Assembly (NCBI GenBank): GCA_023525975.1
Contig: CM042038.1
Coordinates: 8,867,272-8,931,271, forward strand
Length of the DNA: 64,000 bases
DNA from: Smallanthus sonchifolius
Taxonomy: Eukaryota > Streptophyta > Magnoliopsida > Asterales > Asteraceae
Direction: 5' to 3'
Shown here: positions 56,557 to 64,000 of the stretch, in pieces
Position numbering within the stretch: the stretch's first letter is position 1
How the letters are laid out: each line of letters begins with the position of its first letter
Position numbers and translations under genes: made by a program
The notes under the pieces: model-generated
Databases searched by the model: none
The model's input: the letters and a program-made list of their open reading frames with translations, nothing else
What the model was told of the DNA's origin: nothing

Positions 56557-58343
56557 TGTGAGGCCCCGATCCCGGGAGGCCTCACTTATTGGATTTATTC
56601 ATCAACACATAGCACTTTAAACATAAGACATACATTACCCAGCGGAAACGATTTAAATCTCTACATATGCAGCGGAAAACATAACATGTCTAAACATAAC
56701 TTGTCAAATACAACTGAAACTTGTCTTAATCAACATAATCAAAAGAAAACATAACAGGATGCCAACTGCTAGTCTTCGGGTAACTCTTCTCGCCAAGCCA
56801 AGCATCCACTTCCATCTACTGCCACCTACACTTAACTGATATGCATACTAAAAATCAGCAACGCTGAGTGAGTTCTAACGTTTACTTTAAATCAATTTTT
56901 ACAAAAGATTTACTAAAACACATATACTGCCATTAAGGCTAAACTTGACACTTTACTTTTCAAACATATATACTGCCATTAAGGCTAACTTAACACACTT
57001 TACTTTTCAAACAGTTTAAAACGTATAATAAACCGTCAATTCCTCTTTACTGTACTGCCCTCATGGCTTACATCCATGAACCGACAAGTACCTGGTCAAT
57101 GCCCCCATGATCAACGATCATGAACCGAAAATACCGCTTATCCGTCAATTCTTTGTTACTACTGTACCGCCCCCATGGTCAACGACCATGAACCGACGAG
57201 TACCTGGTCAATGCCCCATGATCAACGACCATGAACCGACAATACCGCTTATCCGTCAATTCCTTGTCACTACTGTACCGCCCCCATGGTCAACGACCAT
57301 AAACCGACGAATACCTGGTCAATGCCCCCATGGCTTACATCCATGAACCGACAATACCCTGGTCAATGCCCCCATGGCTTACATCCATGAACCGACAATA
57401 CCGCTAAGGGGAGGTTGCGTGGACCTCCCGAGCAACCGCCGTCACTCATCCCAGTTGTACAACTGTTAACGAACCCTAAGGTTCTTACTAATGGGTGGAA
57501 CCCATATCTGACATCTTGTACAAGTAACATCTGTCCCAAGGACCTTTACAAACTGGTACTCATTCCCGAAGGAAAACTGTTCACTTTACTGTTTATAAAA
57601 CTTTCTGAAACATAGCTTATCATATATATCATGCCTTTGTTTATGTATATGAAAATATAGTAAACGCTTGCCCAATGATATATCTTACTTTACTGAAACA
57701 TAGCTTATCATATATATCATGCCTTTGTTTATGTATATGAAAATATAGTAAACGCTTGCCAAATGATATATCTTACTTTACTGAAAACATACTAGCACAT
57801 ATATCATGCCTTTGTTTATGTATATGAAAATATAGTAAACGCTTGCCAAATGATATATCTTACTTTACTGAAACATATTTTTGCCTCTTTTAAACCTTTC
57901 ACTAAAACATAGCTTTTCTCTTCAGTTTACAATATATAAAATATAATAAACACTTTACACTAAGTATGCATACCACCCCTAAAGAAGGCAAAAAGGGGAT
58001 TAGAACTCACCTGGTATCTAAGCTGCAACGATCTACCGGATCTCACACAATCTGTAATCACTTCCTTTTTGTTGCTAAACACTCACGAGACTCTTGCTAA
58101 CGATCCTTGAAGCTCTAATCTGAAAACCGAGACTTTCTCTCTCTAGAATCTCTCTCACTCTCTCTCTCTAAAATCCGGAAATGAGGATGGAAATGAGAGC
58201 TTTTGGCTGATCTTGAGGCTTATAAGGGCCCGACCCTTGCCCCTTTCGGCCCATACACCCCGGCCCAAGCCCGCTTCCTTTCTCTTTATTTAAGTTTTAA
58301 TTCCTCATGAATTCTCTCGTGCTCTAAAACTCGGGATGTTACA
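56557..58343 (-). repeat. Gypsy LTR 3
   Basis: 1787 bases, TG...CA ends, followed by the right-hand TTATT duplication. Confidence 0.92.
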
Positions 58344-58676
58344 TTATTGAATTAATCATCAACTGTTACAGATGATTGAAAAAACAAGAAGACAGAACAA
58401 TCGCATGAATTAATCATCAACTGTTACCGGCTGGAACTTTTGAATCTTTCTTGATCTTCAAAACTTCTAACCGTGATCCGCCACATGGTTCTCGCCTTTT
58501 CTTCTCTTGATCCGCAACTGATACTTTACAACGAACACCCTCTTATGGTTTTGGTTTTGGTTTTATGTTGTAACAACAGACAACCGTAATCCCATATTAC
58601 ATTCTGTTTTCTAAAATCAAACAGCCCTGGAAAAGCCTGTCTGATTGCGTCTTTAATTCCAACACCAAACACCCTT
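58344..58676 (-). mobile_element. Leader of a further minus-strand LTR element
   Basis: Non-coding sequence that continues, across the Copia insertion, into 63332-63923. That segment ends at a TGGTATCAGA-type primer-binding site next to an LTR start at 63925. It appears to be 5' untranslated DNA of an older element. Confidence 0.4.
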
Positions 58677-58988
58677 TGTTGAATATAGTGACAAGTTCTT
58701 TAGTTCAGGGGTGTATTATGTACATTTTGCATTCTTATTATTGCAGGGGAACTTTCTGTTATATTAGGATAGTAAAAGGGATGTTTAGTATATTCCTTAA
58801 TCAGCTATTAATAGTTTGTTAATAGTTAGGTAATTCAATTCAGTTCATACGCATCTTGCGTCTTCATCATTTTTCTGTAATCACTTGTTGACTAATAAGA
58901 TTTGGGGAAATCGTTTGGCTCTTAATCTTTGATTCAATTCGCTTGTATTCGATTGGTGTTATTGCTTAATTCCGTTATTGCATTAACA
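58677..58988 (+). repeat. Copia 5' LTR
   Basis: 312 bases, TGTTGAATATAG to CATTAACA, directly followed by the primer-binding site. Confidence 0.92.
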
Positions 58989-59070
58989 ATTGGTATCAGA
59001 GCTTAGGCTCAGGGGTAATCGAAGATCAATCCGTCAATCGGTGGTGTTCTTGTTTAATTCGGATTCAGCG

Positions 59071-59688
59071 ATGGTGTCTACAAAGTTCGATTTAGAAAAA
59101 TTTGATGGAAAGAATTATTTCAGCTTATGGCGACTAAAAATGTGTGCACTATTGGTTCATAACGGTGTAGTGGATGCACTGAAGGGTGAAACAGGGCTAC
59201 CTGAAGGAATGTCAGATAAGGAAAAGAAGGAAATCATGGAAAAGGCTCACAGTGCAATCATCTTGAGCCTGGAGGATAGAGTTCTGCGTGAAGTGTCCAA
59301 GGAAGCCACAGCTGCAGGTGTGTGGACTAAATTGGAAGGTTTATACATGACTAAATCTCTGGCTAATAGGTTATATCTCAATAAACGACTTTACACTTTC
59401 CAAATGAATCCTGGAAAGTCTCTTGAGGATCACACAGATGAGTTTAACAAACTCATCTTGGACCTTGAAAACATTGAAGTGGCAATTGAAGATGAAGACA
59501 GGCCAATAATGTTTTTAGCCTCATTACCACAAGTGTATGAACACTTTGTTGATACACTAATGTTTGGGAGAGACACTCTATCAATGGATGAAGTTTTATC
59601 AGCCATGAACTCTAAAGAATTGAAAAGAAGGGCTGGGGTGAAAGAGAAGAGTGGTGATGGCTTATTTGTAAGGGGTAGACCTGAGTAA
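59071..59688 (+). pseudogene. Copia gag, frameshifted before the zinc knuckle
   Basis: Starts MVSTKFDLEKFDGKNYFSLW, the classic Copia Gag N-terminus, with LTSL-like LASLPQVYEHFV and a UBN2 core. An upstream in-frame start at 58990 overlaps the primer-binding site and is not used. The frame stops at GRPE, while the +1 frame continues SKQKYSSN to the zinc knuckle CYVCNSDKHLKKDC (about 59740-59780). One frame change near 59684 separates Gag from its RNA-binding end and from pol. Confidence 0.85.
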
Positions 59689-59699
59689 GCAGAAGTACT

Positions 59700-61235
59700 C
59701 ATCAAACAGATCCAAGTCAAGAGGAAAAAGAAGATGTTATGTATGTAACAGTGATAAACATTTAAAGAAAGATTGTCCAGATAGGAATAGAAAGAAGAAA
59801 GGTGAGTACAGTCATTCAAAATGGGCTGGGAATCACTCACCAGAAACCAACTCTGAAGGGTATGATAGTGCAGAAGTATTAGTGGTATCTAATTCAGGAT
59901 CAAGTGATGAATGGATAATGGATTCTGGCTGCTCTTTTCATATGACACCTAATAAATATTTCTTTCAAGAATTAAAGATAGAAACCTATGGTGTGGTGCA
60001 ATTAGGTGATGACAGGCCTTGTCAAGTTCAAGGGATTGGTTCTATTTGTTTTAAAATGGATAATGGGTCAGAAGTTATTCTACAAGGTGTAAGGTACATT
60101 TGAAAGTAATGGGCATCAAGTTAGTCTTAAGAATGGAAAGTCAAAGGTGATAAAGGGGTCTATGGTTGTGATAACTGGTACAAGAGGGAACAACAACACT
60201 TATGTGTTGGATGGTCAAGTTTCAATGAATTATGCTTGTGTGTCAGAATGTAGTCAATTGAAAGGGGCCAGACTATGGCATAGAAGAATGGCCCACATTA
60301 GTACACAGGGGTTGGTAGAATTAAACAAGCAAGAGTTAGTTGGTAACCTAAATAACTGTGATACAAGTTTTTGTGAGCATTGTGTTCTTGGAAAGTCTCA
60401 CAGAGTTAGATTCAGTAAAGGAGTTCATTTTACAAAGGGGATTCTGGATTATATTCATGCAGATTTATGGGGCCCTGCAAGAACTGAATCTTTAGGTGGT
60501 GCTAAGTACTTTCTCTCTCTAATTGATGATTATTCAAGAAAGGTATGGGTGTTTGTTTTAAAGCACAAGGATGAAACATTTGAAAAATTCAAGGAATGGA
60601 AAGTTCTTGTTGAAAATCAAACTGAAAGAAAGGTGAAAAGGTTGAGAACACACAATGGTCTTGAGTTTTGTAATGGTTTGTTCAACAGTTATTGTAAGGG
60701 ACAAGGAATTTCTAGACATCTTACTGTAGTGGGAACTCCACAACAGAATGGACTGGTTGAAAGAATGAACAGGACACTTCTCAACAAGGTTAGGTGCCTT
60801 TTATTCAATGCTGGTATGCCCAAGAAGTTTTGGGCTGAAGACTTGAATACTGTAGCTATGTTAGTTAACTTGTCTCCTTCTTCAGCCATAAATATGAAGA
60901 CTCCTATTGAAATGTGGTCAGGGAAAACAGGGAATTATAATAGGCTAAAGGTATTTGGTTGTTTAGCTTATGCACATGTTAGCCAAGGGAAGTTAGATCC
61001 TAGGGCTATAAAATGTGTTATGCTTGGTTATCCTGAAGGAGTAAAGGGTTATAGGCTGTGTAGAATGGATGAAGGCAAACCAAAGGTTATGATTAGTAGG
61101 GATGTTGTGTTCAATGAAGACATTTGCTACAAAGATCTAATTGGAAGTTCAAGTACAGATCAAACTGTAAATGAGTCAAGTGTTCAGATTGAGGTGGAGC
61201 AACCAGTGTCTAATCATGAACCTGGGTGGAGGTGA
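59700..61235 (+). pseudogene. Copia protease and integrase
   Basis: The protease active site is WIMDSGCSFHMTP (59912 onward), open until about 60103, where the frame breaks. The next frame holds the GAG-pre-integrase motif LWHRRMAHIS with C..C (FCEHCVLGKSH). The integrase core follows: HADLWGP, LIDDYSRKVWVF, RTHNGLEF and PQQNGLVERMN. The DDE triad is incomplete: RTDNG has become RTHNG near 60648, so Asp is His. Ends in the C-terminal GYRLCRMD...VMISRDVVF region, stopping at 61235. Confidence 0.85.
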
Positions 61236-62190
61236 ATCAATCAGAAACTAGTACTAGTAGCAATGCTAATACTAGTTACAGCTTGGCTAGAGATAGACCC
61301 AGAAGAGAAATAATTCCACCAATCAAATTCAGGTCTAATGATGATTAATCTGCCTATGTGTTTACTGCTACAGAAAATGAGAGTATTTGTGAGCCACTTA
61401 CCTATAATGAAGCCATAAGTTCAGAAAATAAGGTTAAGTGGAAGCAGGCTATGAATGAAGAAATGGAGTCTTTACACAAAAATGGTACTTGGTCATTAGT
61501 TGATAAACCAAAGAATTAGAAACTGGTCAGTTGTAAATGGATTTTCAAGCTGAAGGAAGGGATTCAAGGGGTTGAGGAACCAAGTTACAAAGCAAGGTTG
61601 GTTGCTAAGGGATTCACACACAGAGAGGATATTGATTATAATGAGGTGTTCTCTCCTGTTGTAAAGCACTCATCTATTAGAGTCATACTTTCAATTGCAG
61701 CTGGTTCTGATATGGAACTGGAGCAATTAGATGAGAAAACAATGTTCTTGCATGGAAATTTAGATGAGGAGATATACATGAAACAACCTATTGGTTATGA
61801 GGTACAAGGTAAAGAAGATAAAGTGTGTCTATTAAATAAATCTCTTTATGGTTTAAAGCAGTCTCCCAGGCAGTGGTATCTCAGATTTGATACTTATATA
61901 CTTTCTCAAGGCTTTAATAGGAGTGAATATGACAGCTGTGTTTACTGGAGAGAGTGTGATGATGGAGAGTTTGCCTATTTACTACTTTATGTTGATGATA
62001 TGCTACTTTATGTTGATGATATGCTGTTGCAAGTAAGCATAAAGTTGAAATTGATAATACCAAAGAGATGCTTATGAGGGAGTTTGATATGAAGGACCTG
62101 GGTATGGCAAGAAAAATCTTGGGTATGGAGATTTCAAGGGATAGAAAACAGGGTTTGATCAGACTGTGACAATCTGGTTATATCAGCAAA
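61236..62190 (+). pseudogene. Copia reverse transcriptase with duplicated YVDD
   Basis: The first part (61240-61597) has stops (near 61350 and 61520), though KWKQAMNEEMESL and CKWIFKLKE can be read. From 61598 the frame reads VAKGFTHREDIDYNEVFSPV, LDEKTMFLHGNLDEEIYM, LYGLKQSPRQWYLRFD. The catalytic motif is LLLYVDDMLLYVDDMLL: a perfect 21-base tandem duplication (61982-62002, 62003-62023) doubles YVDD. The frame is then lost (QVSIKLKLIIPKRCL), with a stop in the connection region. Confidence 0.85.
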
Positions 62191-62193
62191 GTT

Positions 62194-62991
62194 TTGCAGA
62201 ATTATTCTATAGATCAAAGTAAAACTGTTTCTAGTCCTCTTGCACCTCATTTCAAATTTTCTAGTAAAGACTATCCTCAAACATTGGCTGAAGAGGAAAG
62301 AATGCAACATGTGCCTTATGCAAGTGAAGTTGGGAGTCTCATGTATTTGATGGTGTGTACTCGGCCAGATATAGGCTATCCTGTTAGTGTTTTGAGCAGG
62401 TATCTTAGCAAGCCTGGTAAGAGGCATTGGGAAGGATCTAAGTGGGTTCTTAGGTACTTAAATGGTACTAAGAATGTTGGCTTATGCTTTGGACAGACTC
62501 CTAAATCTGAGTATAAAGTGGCAGGGTTTGTGGATGCAGATTTTGCAAAAGATTTATACAAGGGAAGGTCTGTGACAAGTTATAGTTTTATGGTTTGTGG
62601 CAGCATGGTTAGTTGGAAGTCATCACTTCAACATGTTGTGGCTTTATCTTCTACAGAAGCTGAATATATTGCTTTGACAGAAGCTGTTAAGGAAGCTTTA
62701 TGGTTAAAGGGTTTTGTGACTAATCTAGGTATTCAAGTTGATTGTGCAGTAATATGGTGTGATAATCAAGGAGCTATTCAATTAGCTAAAAACCCTGTGT
62801 TTCATGAAAGAACCAAACATATCAAGGTGAGGCTGCATTTTATTAGGGAAGTTATAAGCTGTAAAATGGTCAAGATTTGTGCAGTGGACACTCTTGATAA
62901 TGCAGCTGATATGCTTACAAAGGCTTTGGTTGGGTTCAAATTTCTGAATTGTTTGAAGATTTTGGGGATAACTGATGATGTTGTTTACTGA
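62194..62991 (+). pseudogene. Copia RNase H and C-terminal end of pol
   Basis: Open 265 codons, separated from RT by stops near 62167. DPI-type GSLMYLMVCTRPDIGYPVSV, FVDADFAKD (first Asp), SSTEAEYIAL (Glu), WCDNQGAIQLAKNP (Asp) and HIKVRLHFIRE are the standard Copia RNase H motifs, all kept. It ends 29 bases before the 3' LTR. Confidence 0.85.
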
Positions 62992-63020
62992 ACTAAGGAT
63001 TTAGTCACTAAGGTGGAGAT

Positions 63021-63331
63021 TGTTGAATATAGTGACAAGTTCTTTAGTTCAGGGGTGTATTCTGTACATTTTGCATTCTTATTATTGCAGGGGTACTTTC
63101 TGTTATATTAGGATAGTAAAAGGGATGTTTAGTATATTCCTTAATCAGCTATTAACAGTTTGTTAATAGTTAGGTAATTCAATTCAGTTCATACGCATCT
63201 TGCGTCTTCATCATTTTTCTGTAATCACTTGTTGACTAATAAGATTTGGGGAAACCTTTGGCTCTTAATCTTTGATTCAATTCGCTTGTATTCGATTGGT
63301 GTTATTGCTTAATTCCGCTATTGCATTAACA
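63021..63331 (+). repeat. Copia 3' LTR
   Basis: 311 bases; differs from the 5' LTR at a handful of positions. Followed by the duplication CCCTT. Confidence 0.92.
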
Positions 63332-63923
63332 CCCTTGGTATAATTCTGAAATTTGTGATCAACGCCTTCAATCTCCTTGATCATAAAAAACTTTTGACCG
63401 CAAACACTATAGTCCTTCGGTCCTTTAATCTTTAACACAAAACGAGACTTCTATGGCTCTTCTCCTAATCAAGCGAACCGAAACCAAATCCTAACTCCAA
63501 TCGATTCTGTTTTTTATCAGGTTACCAAAAATAATAATTGATTTGTTTTTGCTTCCTACTGGTGCAATACATAAGAACAACCCTCTTTCCTTTTTTTTCT
63601 CCTTTGGCCTGATCGAAACAACCAAAAACAGCCCATAAGTTGACTTTTTCTATAACGCAACATACCACAAAACAAATGCAATGTTTCTGCCTACTTCTCT
63701 GTCTGACTCAACAGACCAAGAATAATCTTTCCTTTTTTTATCTGATCGAAACAACCAAAACAACCAATTAACAACAAAATTTCGTTTCTGTTTTCTTCAA
63801 GTTCATCCCACAACTCCAAACAATTTTGAACGAAAATATTTGATCAATCCCTCTGATTGATTGCAGCAATTAACCACCGCTTATGCTTCGTATCTCCAGT
63901 ACGTAAAACTAAATCTGATACCA
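63332..63923 (-). mobile_element. Leader and primer-binding site of an outer LTR element
   Basis: Non-coding. The minus strand has TGGTATCAGATTT at 63923-63911, an initiator-Met primer-binding site. The element was split by the Copia insertion. Confidence 0.5.
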
Positions 63924-63924
63924 A

Positions 63925-64000
63925 TGTTGCTCAAGATCTTCCAAGAACACAATTGATCAAGACAAACTATTGACTTTTTATTAACAATGATCATATGAAT
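63925..64000 (-). repeat. Start of an LTR running off the window
   Basis: TGTTGCTCAAGATC begins at the base beside the primer-binding site, as expected for the 3' end of a minus-strand 5' LTR. Only 76 bases are inside the window. Confidence 0.5.

Larger units (their letters stand above)
48058..58343 (-). mobile_element. Tandem Gypsy complex: LTR-internal-LTR-internal-LTR
   Basis: Three LTRs (about 1788 bases each after removing a nested insert) alternate with two 1259-base internal segments, all in minus orientation. The whole block is flanked by a single TTATT duplication (48053-48057, 58344-58348). Each internal segment has a TGGTATCAGAGCC primer-binding site, a gag start of 227 codons, then directly the CGAGGACGAAACC and GGAGGGTAGACT polypurine region; pol is missing from both. 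The two internal copies share the same deletion. So one deleted element inserted and then expanded by unequal exchange between LTRs. Confidence 0.88.
58677..63331 (+). mobile_element. Full-length Copia element, coding region broken
   Basis: LTRs 58677-58988 and 63021-63331 (about 98% identical: four substitutions and a small indel region), target duplication CCCTT on both sides, TGGTATCAGAGC primer-binding site at 58991, and purine tract AAGGTGGAGAT before the 3' LTR. Between them lie gag, protease, integrase, reverse transcriptase and RNase H in Copia order. Frameshifts near 59684, 60100 and 61230, stops near 61350 and 61520, a further break at about 62030-62190, and a lost integrase aspartate make it non-autonomous. 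Confidence 0.92.

Noticed and set aside
58990..59070. Upstream in-frame start of Copia gag
   Set aside because: It overlaps the primer-binding site and leader; the ATG at 59071 begins the conserved Gag sequence.

Overview
The window looks like nuclear DNA from a flowering plant. It is AT-rich, its host genes are split by short AT-rich introns, and it is loaded with LTR retrotransposons, Helitrons and MITEs. I place it in the eudicots, with Asteraceae as the most likely family. That placement rests on general familiarity with these repeats and receptor sequences; no search was run.

The main host content is a head-to-tail array of five copies of a G-type lectin (S-domain) receptor-like kinase gene, all on the minus strand: RLK-1 (5030-8436), RLK-2 (14513-18065), RLK-3 (21999-25400), RLK-4 (32980-39336) and RLK-5 (44267-47554). 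Each encodes signal peptide, B-lectin, S-locus glycoprotein and PAN domains in exon 1, then a transmembrane exon, then a kinase split over further exons. Only RLK-1 reads through completely (834 residues, seven exons). RLK-2 has one 1-base deletion just before the exon 1 donor. RLK-3 has two 2-base deletions, two stops and a mutated DFG motif. RLK-4 has an early stop and a 1.9 kb gag-only retroelement inside exon 5. RLK-5 has a 4-base deletion at the start of the membrane segment, a broken splice acceptor, loss of the catalytic lysine and a 2-base deletion in the last exon. RLK-2 and RLK-5 still keep an open secreted ectodomain. Copies 1-3 share a GC-AG intron after the transmembrane exon; copies 4-5 have lost that intron by an in-frame deletion.

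Layout. 1-5.0 kb: minisatellite, Tourist-like MITE, Gypsy LTR debris with a small Helitron, a foldback element. 5.0-8.5 kb: RLK-1. 8.5-14.4 kb: LTR debris and a Copia relic carrying exon fragments of a phytanoyl-CoA dioxygenase-like and a CDPK-like gene. 14.5-18.1 kb: RLK-2. 18.1-21.9 kb: MITEs built of short repeated words and a Copia relic. 22.0-25.4 kb: RLK-3. 26.6-32.4 kb: a 198-codon tail-anchored ORF and a long Gypsy LTR. 33.0-39.3 kb: RLK-4. 39.9-44.1 kb: an orphan exon, Copia debris, a Helitron holding a LINE fragment, a G-rich MITE. 44.3-47.6 kb: RLK-5. 48.06-58.34 kb: an LTR-internal-LTR-internal-LTR Gypsy complex with a solo LTR of another family nested in it. 58.68-63.33 kb: a nearly complete but frameshifted Copia element, inserted in the leader of a further minus-strand element whose LTR starts at 63925.

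The receptor copies have traded sequence with each other and acquired transposon insertions. This is the usual birth-and-death pattern of S-domain receptor clusters, which take part in immunity and self-recognition in other plants. No ligand or pathway can be read from the sequence. Exon coordinates come from splice-site reading and from agreement of exon lengths and phases across the five copies.
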